21,603 nucleotides of DNA from JBASRP01 sp044866075 (GTDB lineage Bacteria > Actinomycetota > AC-67), in the NCBI GenBank assembly GCA_044866075.1, contig JBIOTQ010000054.1, forward strand, positions 1 through 21,603, given 5' to 3'. The notes under the pieces were generated by a model. That model had not been told where the DNA came from, searched no databases, and worked only from the letters and a program-made list of their open reading frames with translations. A program made the translations under genes and the position numbers. Below are positions 1 to 7,300 of the stretch, piece after piece (position 1 is the first letter of the stretch; each line of letters starts with the position of its first letter).

Positions 1-1
1 C

Positions 2-244
2 GAACGGCGCCGCCTGACCCGCGAGGAGACGATCGCCGTCGGTGACGCGATCGCCGACCTGTCGATGGCCGGCGAGGTCGGAGCGCTCGTGCTCGTCGGA
101 GACGCCGTTGGGGCCGACGCGGCGCTCGCCGATGCGGCGGCCGCTATCGAGAACGTTTACGTGACGACGCGCCCCGGGAACCTTGGCTGGGTCGACGTTT
201 TGCGCGAGGTCGTCGTCCACCCTTCCCGTCGCCGCCGGTCTTGA
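2..244 (+). CDS. 3' end of an unidentified gene (partial)
   Basis: An open frame enters from the left edge and ends at a TGA at 242-244, giving the last 80 residues of a protein. The visible part has an amphipathic, alanine/valine-rich pattern with a hydrophobic strand (ALVLVGD), then a conserved-looking stretch YVTTRPGNLGWVDVLREVVV and a short basic end (PSRRRRS). This looks like the C-terminal alpha/beta part of a soluble protein, but I do not recognise the family. It converges on the AI-2E permease gene and overlaps it by about 100 nt, which is large for this window. Either both genes are real and share 3' ends, or one stop is misplaced by a sequence error. The frame, composition and continuous reading support a gene; its function is unknown. 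Confidence 0.45.
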   Translation, partial: ERRRLTREETIAVGDAIADLSMAGEVGALVLVGDAVGADAALADAAAAIENVYVTTRPGNLGWVDVLREVVVHPSRRRRS

Positions 245-1475
245 CGACGGTCGTCTGCTCGACGACCACGTCCTCGCCGTTCGACTCCACCACCTCTTCG
301 ACGACGACGGACTCCGCGAACACCGCCGGCGCCTCGCTCCCCGGATAGGCCTCCGCGAGAGCGTTGCGCACCGTACGTTTGCTCCAAAGGTGCTGCCCGA
401 CGGCCTTGATCGCGGCGATGGTGGGGATGATCAGCAGCATCCCGAAGATCCCGAAAAGGGACCCCGCGGCGAGGAGCGCCAGCATCACGGTGATCGGGTG
501 GAGCTTCACCGTCCGCCCCATCACGTTCGGGCTGATGATGTGGTTATCGATCTGCTGGACCAGAAGCAGCATGAGCGCGGCCACCCATGCCCGATTCGGA
601 TGCCCCGACAGCAGTCCAAGGATGACGGCGGGGATGGCGCCGATGAACGGGCCGATGAGCGGCACGAGGTTGAAGACGCCGGCGATCAGCCCGACGACGA
701 TCGCGAACGGGATCCGGGCCGGCCAGGTGAGCAGCGCCGCGGATGCGACGCCGACGAACAGCGCGACGAGCAGCTGGCCACGGAAGAAACCGCCGAGCGC
801 GCCACCGATCTTCTCGGTCAGCCCCAGGACTTCTTCCCGCCGATTCTCGGGAAGCATCGCGCGGACGCTTCGTTGGATCTTCGGCAGGTCGAGCAGGATG
901 TAGATCGACAGGATTATCCCGATGATCAGCGTGATCAGGATGTGGATCAGGCTGAATGCGAAGCTGCGCACGCCGCCCAGCACGCCGATGATTGTCTCGC
1001 GGTTGTCCGTGACGTACTGCTGGATCTTCTCGGTCGTCAGGTCGATCTTGAAATCCCAGCCGCGTTTGGCCGCGAACCTATTGACCCAATCCGTGACATC
1101 CTGCACGTAAGTCGGCAGCTTCTCGATGAACCCGCTGATCTGGTGCGCGATCGCGGGGATGATGAACGAGAGCGCGGTAGTGAGCACGGCGACGAAGGCG
1201 ACGTAGATCAGCGCGACGGCGAGTCCGCGGCGGAGGCCTCTCCGCTGGAGGCGGTTCACCAGGGGGTTCAGCAGGTAAACGACGACGAGGGCGAGCGCCA
1301 CCGGCGGGAAGATGACGCGGAGCGGCCAGATCAGGAAGTACCACGCCGACCCGGCGACGCCGACGATCGCCGCGAGCGCCGCGCAGAATATCCCCCACCG
1401 GACGATCCGGTCCCAGACCGTCTCTGGATGGAGGAGCCGGTCCCCGAGGCTCGATCCGGGCGCGGACGTGGCCAT
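144..1475 (-). CDS. AI-2E family transporter (YdiK/PerM/TqsA-like permease)
   Basis: This 443-residue polytopic inner-membrane protein belongs to the AI-2E transporter family (PF01594). The N-terminus has hydrophobic segments from about residue 27 to 75, followed by a soluble amphipathic region (about 110-160). Further membrane segments follow near 165-195 and 225-365, including the family-typical glycine/proline-rich stretch around GLIAGVFNLVPLIGPFIGAI. Members export autoinducer-2 or act as Na+/H+ or small-solute exporters; the substrate cannot be told from sequence. Residues from about 375 onward are an extra tail, first acidic and valine-rich, then very basic (Arg/Lys/Ser/Gly), so the protein is longer than the usual 340-400 residues. 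The tail-coding DNA overlaps the 3' end of the converging gene. The ATG start is favoured by a TATGAT -10 box 8 nt upstream. No partner gene lies beside it. Confidence 0.85.
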   Translation of the reverse strand: MATSAPGSSLGDRLLHPETVWDRIVRWGIFCAALAAIVGVAGSAWYFLIWPLRVIFPPVALALVVVYLLNPLVNRLQRRGLRRGLAVALIYVAFVAVLTTALSFIIPAIAHQISGFIEKLPTYVQDVTDWVNRFAAKRGWDFKIDLTTEKIQQYVTDNRETIIGVLGGVRSFAFSLIHILITLIIGIILSIYILLDLPKIQRSVRAMLPENRREEVLGLTEKIGGALGGFFRGQLLVALFVGVASAALLTWPARIPFAIVVGLIAGVFNLVPLIGPFIGAIPAVILGLLSGHPNRAWVAALMLLLVQQIDNHIISPNVMGRTVKLHPITVMLALLAAGSLFGIFGMLLIIPTIAAIKAVGQHLWSKRTVRNALAEAYPGSEAPAVFAESVVVEEVVESNGEDVVVEQTTVVKTGGDGKGGRRPRAKRRPSQGSRGASSRKRSR

Positions 1476-1483
1476 GTCCGGCC

Positions 1484-1489
1484 ATCATA
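1484..1489 (-). promoter_or_regulatory. -10 box of the AI-2E transporter gene, probably leaderless
   Basis: On the minus strand TATGAT (one mismatch to TATAAT) ends 8 nt before the ATG at 1475. That spacing puts the transcription start at or next to the start codon, as in leaderless actinobacterial mRNAs. No good -35 hexamer is visible 17 nt upstream. Confidence 0.5.
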
Positions 1490-1607
1490 GCCCCCGGTCA
1501 GGCGCCTCCCCGGCACGCACATGGTTGACGAGTAACGCAAGGACCACGAGGAAATAGCCCAACGGGACTATGTGCCAGTCCCGGCGGCGGTGCGACGATA
1601 TCGGCGC

Positions 1608-2060
1608 ATGGACGCCAACCCGCGCGAGACGATCCTCGTCGTCGACGACGAAGAGGACATCCTTCTCCTCTGCCGTGTGAACCTCGAGTTCGAGGGATAT
1701 CAGGTCGTGACTGCGTCCAGCGGCGTCGATGGGCTCGAGCAGGCGCGCGCGGTGCACCCGAGCCTCGTCCTCCTCGACGTCATGATGCCGACGATGGACG
1801 GCTGGCATGTGTTGGAAGCGCTGAAATCCGACCCGGGGATGATGGATGTTCCGGTCGTGATGCTGACGGCGCGCGTGCAGGGCGAGGATCAGATGCGCGG
1901 CTGGTCCGGCGGGGCGGCCGATTACATCATGAAGCCCTTCAGCCCGGTGGCTCTCCTGGAAACGATCCGAAGTGTTCTGCACCCCGCCGATCCTGAGGAA
2001 GCGGAGCGGCGCCGGACGCGCTCGATCGAGAAGCTGCGTCTCCTCAATTCCCAGTTCTAA
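1608..2060 (+). CDS. Stand-alone response regulator receiver protein (CheY-like)
   Basis: A 150-residue receiver (REC) domain protein with no DNA-binding or enzymatic output domain. The phosphorylation site is complete: acidic pocket D13-D14, phospho-acceptor D57 (in LLDVMMP), switch T87 (in MLTAR) and K109 (in IMKPF). After the receiver fold comes a charged helical tail of about 30 residues (EEAERRRTRSIEKLRLLNSQF). I chose the ATG at 1608 because the fold begins directly after it; a GTG at 1572 would add 12 unconserved residues. No histidine kinase gene is adjacent, so its kinase lies elsewhere. It is co-oriented with the trehalose genes downstream (77-bp gap), but that gap holds a possible separate promoter. 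Such single-domain regulators usually act by protein-protein contact; the target is unknown. Confidence 0.88.
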   Translation: MDANPRETILVVDDEEDILLLCRVNLEFEGYQVVTASSGVDGLEQARAVHPSLVLLDVMMPTMDGWHVLEALKSDPGMMDVPVVMLTARVQGEDQMRGWSGGAADYIMKPFSPVALLETIRSVLHPADPEEAERRRTRSIEKLRLLNSQF

Positions 2061-2120
2061 CCAACCGAATTTCTCGGGAACGCCCGTACTACGTAATCGG
2101 ATTGGGTTGCCTCCATTGAC

Positions 2121-2126
2121 TATCAT
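2121..2126 (+). promoter_or_regulatory. Possible -10 box of the trehalose synthase gene
   Basis: TATCAT lies 11 nt before the ATG at 2138, which would give a very short leader. No convincing -35 is visible upstream. It is the only promoter-like element in the 77-bp gap after the response regulator gene. Confidence 0.3.
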
Positions 2127-2137
2127 GGCGGACGCGG

Positions 2138-3385
2138 ATGCTGACGCTCGTGCCGACACCGCCGAAGTCCCTCGGGGACTACGCCGCCGTCGTCGGCGCT
2201 GACGCGGTCGCAAGGCTCCGCGCCCGCGCCGAACCCTTCAAAGGCGCCCGCGTCCTCAACATCAACTCGACCGCCTTCGGCGGCGGCGTTGCCGAGCTCC
2301 TCTACACGGTCGTCCCACTGATGCGCGACCTCGGGATCGACGCCGAGTGGCGATTGATCCGCGCGCCCGACGAGTTCTTCGTCGTGACGAAAGCGATGCA
2401 CAACGCGCTCCAAGGAGGCCCCGTCCCGTGGACCAGCGAGATGCGCGCGCTGTTCCTGTCCGTGTCGGAAGACAATGCCGAAGTGTTCATGGAGGATTCC
2501 TACGACTTCGTGATCGTCCACGATTCGCAGCCCGCCGCCCTGCTTCCGGAACTGCTCGAGGACCGCGGCACGAAGCCGGGAAAATGGATCTGGCGGTGCC
2601 ACATCGACCTGACGGAACCGTACGAACCGGTCTGGGAATTCGTGAAGCCGTTGGTCGAGGCGTACGACGCCGCGATCTTCACTCTGCCGGACTACGTGAA
2701 GCCGGGCCTCGAGGTCCCGCACATCGCCATCATCCCTCCCTCGATCGACCCGCTCGCGATCAAGAACATCCCGATGGACGGCGGGATGGTCGATGAGGTG
2801 ATGCGCCGCTACATGATCGATACGACCCGGCCGCTCGTCACCCAGGTATCGCGCTTCGATCCGTGGAAGGACCCGCTCGGAGTGATCGACGCGTATCGCA
2901 TCGCGAAGAAGGAGGTTCCCGGCCTGCAGCTGGTGCTCGTCGCCTCGATGGCGCACGACGACCCTGAGGGCTGGGAGTACTACACCCGAACCGAGGAGCA
3001 TCGCGACGGGGACCCCGACATCTTCCTTCTGTCGAACTTGAACGACGTCGGCGCACTCGGCGTGAACGCCTTCCAGCGGGCGGCCGACGTCGTCGTACAG
3101 AAGTCGATCCGCGAAGGCTTCGGGCTCGTCGTTTCCGAGGCGATGTGGAAGGGAAAGCCTGTCATCGGATCCGACGTTGGCGGTATCCGGCTCCAGATCA
3201 TCGACGGAGAGACGGGCTACCTGGTGGACGACGTGGAAGGCTGCGCGAAACGCATCCTCGACCTTCTCGGCGACAAAGAAGAGGCGAACGAGATGGGCCG
3301 CGTGGCGCGAGCGTTCGTGAAGGAGCGCTTCCTCTCGACGCGCGACCTCGACGATCATCTGGCGCTCCTCGAGACGCTTTCATGA
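2138..3385 (+). CDS. treT: GT4 glycosyltransferase, trehalose synthase TreT-like
   Basis: A 415-residue retaining GT-B glycosyltransferase of family GT4. The N-terminal half carries the glycine-rich acceptor loop FGGGVAELL (residues 47-55) and the C-terminal half the nucleotide-sugar site: VSRFDPWKDP (237-246), then EGFGLVVSE with the family E-x7-E pair E326/E334. The run from GWEYY through NAFQRAADVVVQKSIREGFGL is typical of trehalose glycosyltransferring synthases (TreT, EC 2.4.1.245), which join NDP-glucose and glucose to form trehalose reversibly. The length matches TreT. The next gene, a trehalose-6-phosphate synthase, starts 13 nt later, so the two are probably co-transcribed. The pairing supports a trehalose role, though relatives include sucrose-type synthases and phosphorylases; donor nucleotide and direction cannot be read from sequence. 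The ATG is the first in-frame start consistent with the fold. Confidence 0.75.
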   Translation: MLTLVPTPPKSLGDYAAVVGADAVARLRARAEPFKGARVLNINSTAFGGGVAELLYTVVPLMRDLGIDAEWRLIRAPDEFFVVTKAMHNALQGGPVPWTSEMRALFLSVSEDNAEVFMEDSYDFVIVHDSQPAALLPELLEDRGTKPGKWIWRCHIDLTEPYEPVWEFVKPLVEAYDAAIFTLPDYVKPGLEVPHIAIIPPSIDPLAIKNIPMDGGMVDEVMRRYMIDTTRPLVTQVSRFDPWKDPLGVIDAYRIAKKEVPGLQLVLVASMAHDDPEGWEYYTRTEEHRDGDPDIFLLSNLNDVGALGVNAFQRAADVVVQKSIREGFGLVVSEAMWKGKPVIGSDVGGIRLQIIDGETGYLVDDVEGCAKRILDLLGDKEEANEMGRVARAFVKERFLSTRDLDDHLALLETLS

Positions 3386-3398
3386 TCCCAGCCACCCC

Positions 3399-4823
3399 GT
3401 GAGCACCCCCGTCGTCGTCGTCTCCAACCGCGGTCCGGTCACGTACGACGTCTCCCCCACGGGCGAACGCGTCGCGCGCCGCGGCGTCGGCGGTCTCGTC
3501 ACCGCGGTCTCCGGCGCGCTCCGCGACCGGGATGGCCTCTGGATCGCGAGCGCGATCTCCGACGGCGACCGGTCCGTCGCGGCCGGCGGGGCAACGCACG
3601 ACGTTGAGATGGGTGGCACGCGACTCGCCGTGCGGCTCGTCGACATCCCCGCCGACGTGTATCGCTCGTACTACGAGGAGTTCTCGAACCGCGTCCTGTG
3701 GTTCGTCCACCACTACCTCTGGGATCCCCCCCGAACGCCCACGTTCGGGCGGGCGGAGGCCGAGGCGTGGGATGCGTACACGGACGTCAATCGCCGATTC
3801 GCGGAGACGGTCGCGCAGACGGCGCCCGAGGCCGGCGTCGCGCTGATCCAGGACTACCATCTCGCTCTCGTCCCGCAGCTGTTGCGCAAGCTGCGGCCGG
3901 ACCTCGGCGTGGGTCACTTCTGGCACATCCCGTTCGCGCAGCCCGACTACCTCAAGTTGCTGCCCGATCCGTGGGTGGACGGCCTTCTCGACGGGATGCT
4001 CGGCGCGGATCTTCTCGGGTTCCAGACCGACCGCTGGCTGCGCAACTTCCTGACGGGCGTGCGGGCCGTCGAGGGATTGCGGGCGCGGGACCGCACGATC
4101 GTCGTGGGCGACCGCCGGGTGCGCGCCGGCGCATACCCGATCGGCGTCGATCCGGCACACCTCACCGAGATCGCGGCCGAGCCGGCCGTGAAACGGATCC
4201 GGAACGAGTTGAAGGACTGGCTCGGCGACCGGAAGTTGATCCTTCGTGTCGATCGCACCGAGCTGTCGAAGAACATCCTCCGCGGGCTGCAGGCGTACGC
4301 GCTGCTGCTCGAGCGACGGGCGGACCTGCGCGGGCGGGTCGTCCACCTGGCTCTGCTGCAGCCGTCCCGACGGTCCGTCCCCGAGTATCGCGACTACATC
4401 GACCGCTGTACGGAAGAGGCCGAGCGGATCAACGCGCGGTTCGGCCCCGAGTCGGTCCGTCTCGAGATCTCGGACGACTTCCCGCGCTCGCTCGCCGCGT
4501 ACACGCTGTACGACGTGCTCGTCGTGAACCCCGTCTTCGACGGGATGAACCTCGTGGCGCGCGAGGGGCCGTGCCTCAACCGGCGCGGCGGCGTGCTGGT
4601 GCTGTCGCGGAACGCCGGCGCGGCGGTCGAGCTGGCGCCGGCGGCGCTCGTCGTGAACCCGGTCGACGTCGACAGGACGGCGCAGGCGATCTCCGACGGT
4701 CTCGACATGAGCGAGGAGGAGCGGCAGGAGCGCGCGAGGCGGCTCCGCCGCCTCGCGCGCGGACGCTCGCCCGCACGCTGGATGGAAGCGCAGCTTCGCG
4801 ACCTGGAACGCGCGCGGACCTAA
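3399..4823 (+). CDS. otsA: Trehalose-6-phosphate synthase (GT20, OtsA family)
   Basis: A 474-residue cytoplasmic GT20 enzyme expected to make trehalose-6-phosphate from NDP-glucose and glucose-6-phosphate. Compared with E. coli OtsA from memory, the active site is mostly conserved: SNRGP at the N-terminus, GGLVTA (31-36), Y91/Y92 and W101 (YYEEFSNRVLW), D152 (QDYHL), H176 (WHIPF), R324 (QPSRR), donor-site R286 and K291, and D381/E389 (DGMNLVARE). The segment around R286 reads VDRTELSKN instead of the usual VDRLDYTKG, and the first loop reads SNRGP rather than SNRLP. This marks a divergent GT20 subgroup whose acceptor could differ. Translation starts at GTG 3399, 13 nt after the TreT-like gene. 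Its stop overlaps that of otsB on the other strand by 4 nt, so synthase and phosphatase converge instead of forming one operon. Confidence 0.85.
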   Translation: MSTPVVVVSNRGPVTYDVSPTGERVARRGVGGLVTAVSGALRDRDGLWIASAISDGDRSVAAGGATHDVEMGGTRLAVRLVDIPADVYRSYYEEFSNRVLWFVHHYLWDPPRTPTFGRAEAEAWDAYTDVNRRFAETVAQTAPEAGVALIQDYHLALVPQLLRKLRPDLGVGHFWHIPFAQPDYLKLLPDPWVDGLLDGMLGADLLGFQTDRWLRNFLTGVRAVEGLRARDRTIVVGDRRVRAGAYPIGVDPAHLTEIAAEPAVKRIRNELKDWLGDRKLILRVDRTELSKNILRGLQAYALLLERRADLRGRVVHLALLQPSRRSVPEYRDYIDRCTEEAERINARFGPESVRLEISDDFPRSLAAYTLYDVLVVNPVFDGMNLVAREGPCLNRRGGVLVLSRNAGAAVELAPAALVVNPVDVDRTAQAISDGLDMSEEERQERARRLRRLARGRSPARWMEAQLRDLERART

Positions 4824-5587
4824 GCGGTCTCCGCGATCTGCCGCAGCAACCGCACGAACTGCTCCGGTGAGTCGAGAACGATGTCGGCGCCGGCCGTGAG
4901 GTCGGCCGGCGCTTCCGGACTCGTTACGGCCACACGGATCGCCGTTTCCAGCGCGCCGAGCGCCTCGAACGCGGGCAGATCCACGACGTCGTCCCCGCCG
5001 TAGAGGGCCGCGCCCAGCCCCTCCGTCGTGATGATCCGCCGGACCGCATCGCCCTTGTCGCCCCCCACTCGCGGGCGGACCTCGAGGATCATCCGCCCCG
5101 GAACGACGGAGAGTCCGGCCTCCTCCGCCGCGTCGAGCACGATGGGCGTGGCTTTCAGCTCCGCCTCTAGCGGATCCTCCGCACGGCGGAAGTGAACGGC
5201 GAGCGCCAGCCCCTTCGGTTCCAGAACGGCACCGGAGACGCCGGCGAGTTCGTGCTCGAGGCGTTCGGCCACGCGCTGAACCGTCTCGCGCGCGGCCTCC
5301 GCTTCTGGCGACGTCCACACGCGGTCGCCGCGCAGCTCCTCCATGCCGTGCAAGCCGACGAGCCACACGCCCATTGCCGGCGCGCGCCGCGCGAGGTCGG
5401 CCGCGGAACGCCCCGACACGATCGCGACCACCTTGAACCGGCGTGCGAGCGCTTCGAGGGTCTCGAGCGCCCCGGGCAACGCCTCGGACGTCGTGGGGTC
5501 GGGCACGATCGGCGCCAGGCATCCGTCGAAGTCGCAGAAGATGCCGGCCTCCGGCGCAGCCGAGACGAGCTCGGCGAGGTCGGTCAC
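4820..5587 (-). CDS. otsB: Trehalose-6-phosphate phosphatase
   Basis: A 255-residue HAD-superfamily phosphatase that would remove phosphate from trehalose-6-phosphate to yield trehalose, completing the OtsA-OtsB route. All HAD motifs are present: motif I DFDGCLAP with nucleophile D19 and acid/base D21, motif II in IVSGRS (S58-R60), motif III K178 in GGDKGDAVRRI, and motif IV GGDDVVDLPAF with D199/D200. The length is normal for the family. The start is GTG 5587, with a GGGGGC purine-rich stretch just upstream. The gene faces otsA, and the stop codons share bases 4820-4823 (CTAA). The otsA product could not be finished without this enzyme, so the pair is functionally linked despite the opposite strands, and antisense effects between their 3' ends are possible. 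Confidence 0.9.
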   Translation of the reverse strand: MTDLAELVSAAPEAGIFCDFDGCLAPIVPDPTTSEALPGALETLEALARRFKVVAIVSGRSAADLARRAPAMGVWLVGLHGMEELRGDRVWTSPEAEAARETVQRVAERLEHELAGVSGAVLEPKGLALAVHFRRAEDPLEAELKATPIVLDAAEEAGLSVVPGRMILEVRPRVGGDKGDAVRRIITTEGLGAALYGGDDVVDLPAFEALGALETAIRVAVTSPEAPADLTAGADIVLDSPEQFVRLLRQIAETA

Positions 5588-5680
5588 CGCGCCCCCGCGA
5601 TCTCAACGCATGTGCGCATCGCCCGATGCTATCGGAGCGTTCACCCGCCGAGCCCTCCGTGGATCGCTCCGGGCCGCCCG

Positions 5681-5686
5681 TAGACT
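5681..5686 (+). promoter_or_regulatory. -10 box of the lipoprotein gene, probably leaderless
   Basis: TAGACT lies 8 nt before the GTG at 5695. The spacing fits a transcript beginning at the start codon. The region also contains AGGA 5-8 nt before the GTG, so ribosome-site initiation from an upstream promoter is the alternative. Confidence 0.45.
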
Positions 5687-5694
5687 AGGAACCC

Positions 5695-6477
5695 GTGCGC
5701 CGCGCCGCGATCCTCCTCTGTCTCACGCTCGTCGTCGCCGCCTGCGCGACGCCCGTTTTCCGTCTGCAGCCGCGCTTCTCGGCCGGAGAGGTTCGCGAGT
5801 ACCGGCTCGTCGCGGACGCCGTCGTCCGCATCAACGCCGCGACGACGTCGCAGGTCGAACGCTCGCGCCTCCTCGCCACGACGCGCCTCGCGGTCGAGAG
5901 CATCACCGGCGGCGTCACCACCGTTCTTCTGACGATCACCCCGCGCTCGCTGACGCGAGACGGGAAGAGCGCGGATGTCCCCGCCGAGCAGCAGGTGCGG
6001 ATGAAGGTCGCCTCGGATGGCCGCGTCACGGACGTGACACCGCTCGGCGGCCAAACGCAGACGCTCGAAGCGTCGGACATCGAGGATCTCGTCCCGTTGA
6101 TCGGCCCTCCTCTTCCCCCGAGTCGCGTGCACCTCGCCGATCGCTGGACGCGAAGATCATCCGGCGCGCAGAGCGGAACGCAGAACGCGCGGCTCGCGTC
6201 GCTCCGCCGCATCGACGACTACGACTGCGCGATCGTCGCGACGTCGACGCGCCGTCCCGTCTCGCGTGAGAGGGAGCTCGGCGGTTCGGCGCTGCGGCTC
6301 GAGGGCGTCGAGTTCGCCGCCGGAGAGATCGCCTTCGCGTTCCGCCAAGGGTTCCCGGTGAGCGTGCGATCCGACGCGGAGGCGCGCCTCGCCGTCTCCG
6401 GCGCCGGCGCGCAAGGAGGCGGCGTCGTCATCACGACGAAGACGTCGCTGACGCTGACGCGCCGGACGGTGCGCTAG
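5695..6477 (+). CDS. Predicted lipoprotein of unknown function
   Basis: A 260-residue protein with a clear lipoprotein signal: a short basic start (MRR), a hydrophobic core and the lipobox VAAC with C17 as the acylated cysteine. It should be anchored outside the cytoplasmic membrane. The rest is soluble, rich in beta-strand patterns and arginine, with the motif SAGEVREYRLVADAVVRI near the mature start and PPSRVHLADRWTR in the middle. The layout resembles secreted proteins built from two similar beta-rich halves, but I cannot name a family. The GTG start is supported by the signal peptide beginning right there. It converges on the LytR_C gene with a 4-nt stop overlap (CTAG, 6474-6477). The gene is isolated on its strand, so neighbours give no firm clue. 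Confidence 0.75.
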   Translation: MRRAAILLCLTLVVAACATPVFRLQPRFSAGEVREYRLVADAVVRINAATTSQVERSRLLATTRLAVESITGGVTTVLLTITPRSLTRDGKSADVPAEQQVRMKVASDGRVTDVTPLGGQTQTLEASDIEDLVPLIGPPLPPSRVHLADRWTRRSSGAQSGTQNARLASLRRIDDYDCAIVATSTRRPVSRERELGGSALRLEGVEFAAGEIAFAFRQGFPVSVRSDAEARLAVSGAGAQGGGVVITTKTSLTLTRRTVR

Positions 6478-7007
6478 CCCGAGGAGTAGTCGGCGCCGAT
6501 CACGACGCGAAGGATCGTGCCGGACGGCAGCGACTTCAGTTCGCGCACCACGGTGAATTCCCGGAACGCTTCCTGGAACGCGAGCGCTTCGGCGCGCCGG
6601 CCCGGCCGGTAGAAGACCGTGCTCTTGGAGATCGGCGGTCGCTGGTTGCCGACCTGAACGATCTTGTAGCCCTCATCCTCGATCTTCCTCGCCGTCTCGC
6701 GCGCGAGACCCGTCTGCGTCGTGCCGTTGAGCACCTCGACCGTCACGCGGTTCGCCGGCAGGACGCTCCGCGTCGCGGTCGGGGTCGGGGTCGGGGATGT
6801 CGAGGGAGAGGGTGACGGCGAGGTCGACGTCGATCGCGGCGGCGACGACACGATCGGGAGCGACCCTTCGCTCTTCCCGTCGCCGCGGTTCAAGAGCACC
6901 AGCACGGCGATCACCATCAGCGCGACCGCGCCGAGCGCGGCGCCGAAGGCGCGCGCGAGCGACAGGTAGAAGGAACGCGGCGAAGCCGACGCGTGCTTTC
7001 CGGGCAT
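6474..7007 (-). CDS. LytR_C-domain membrane protein (VirR-like)
   Basis: A 177-residue protein with one membrane anchor (about residues 20-41, ALGAVALMVIAVLVLLN). A low-complexity Ser/Thr/Pro linker follows (about 55-83), then a C-terminal LytR_C domain (PF13399) starting at VTVEVLNGTTQTGLARETARKI and ending near LRVVIGADY. The domain faces the outside. LytR_C domains occur at the end of LytR-CpsA-Psr cell-wall ligases and alone in proteins such as mycobacterial VirR (Rv0431), which affects envelope integrity and vesicle release; this protein has the VirR layout. It begins 6 nt after the DUF3263 gene, so the two form an operon, the same pairing I recall for Rv0430-Rv0431. The linker is encoded by GGGGTC repeats that make the template strand G-rich. 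Confidence 0.82.
   Translation of the reverse strand: MPGKHASASPRSFYLSLARAFGAALGAVALMVIAVLVLLNRGDGKSEGSLPIVSSPPRSTSTSPSPSPSTSPTPTPTATRSVLPANRVTVEVLNGTTQTGLARETARKIEDEGYKIVQVGNQRPPISKSTVFYRPGRRAEALAFQEAFREFTVVRELKSLPSGTILRVVIGADYSSG
6781..6812 (+). repeat. GGGGTC tandem repeat with G-quadruplex potential
   Basis: Three GGGG runs separated by TC (6781-6796), then GGG runs at 6804-6806 and 6810-6812. This encodes the Thr-Pro linker of the LytR_C protein on the opposite strand. The run order meets the usual pattern for an intramolecular G-quadruplex on the + strand, which is the template strand of that gene. Confidence 0.5.
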
Positions 7008-7013
7008 CGCGGG

Positions 7014-7283
7014 CTATTCTGGCAGACCGAGGCGGCGAGCGACCCTTTGACGCTGCCGTGCGGCGCGCATCCGTTGCAGGCGGCGCACGAGCATCGGATC
7101 TTCCTGCATCGCCGCGGGCGATGCGAGGAGCTCGTTCAGGATCTGGTAATAGCGCGTCGCGGACACGCCGAATCGCTCGCGGATCTGGCGTTCCTTCGCG
7201 CCGACGTGCTTCCACCACTCGCGCTCGAACGCCAGGATCTCGCGGTCCCGGTCGGTCAGCTGTTCGGCGACGGGCTCCACCAC
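7014..7283 (-). CDS. DUF3263 family protein
   Basis: An 89-residue protein matching the actinobacterial DUF3263 family: LTDRDREILAFEREWWKHVGAKERQIRERFGVSATRYYQILNELLASPAA, then DPMLVRRLQRMRAARQRQRVARRLG. The pattern suggests a helix-turn-helix-like helical protein (the SATRYYQILNELL helix resembles a recognition helix) with a basic end. The function is unknown and DNA binding is only inferred. I chose GTG 7283 because GGAAGGGG lies 4 nt upstream; an extended frame to 7325 has no ribosome site and adds unconserved residues, and GTG 7280 is also possible. It is followed after 6 nt by the LytR_C gene, with which it forms an operon. A perfect dyad upstream (7301-7318) may be its operator. Confidence 0.85.
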   Translation of the reverse strand: MVEPVAEQLTDRDREILAFEREWWKHVGAKERQIRERFGVSATRYYQILNELLASPAAMQEDPMLVRRLQRMRAARQRQRVARRLGLPE

Positions 7284-7300
7284 ACGACCCCTTCCGCGCG

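Noticed and set aside
183..1490. Long + strand open frame opposite the AI-2E permease gene
   Set aside because: The translation is Asp/Arg/Glu-rich and hydrophilic with no domain; the opposite strand encodes a clear membrane protein.
1525..1556. TTGACG as a -35 for the response regulator
   Set aside because: No -10-like hexamer occurs at 16-18 nt; the nearest AT-rich stretch is too far.
3198..5606. A minus-strand open frame of about 800 codons spanning otsA and otsB
   Set aside because: It is antisense to the well-supported otsA and out of frame with otsB. The translation is Arg/Gly/Ala-rich without any domain, as expected of shadow frames in GC-rich DNA.
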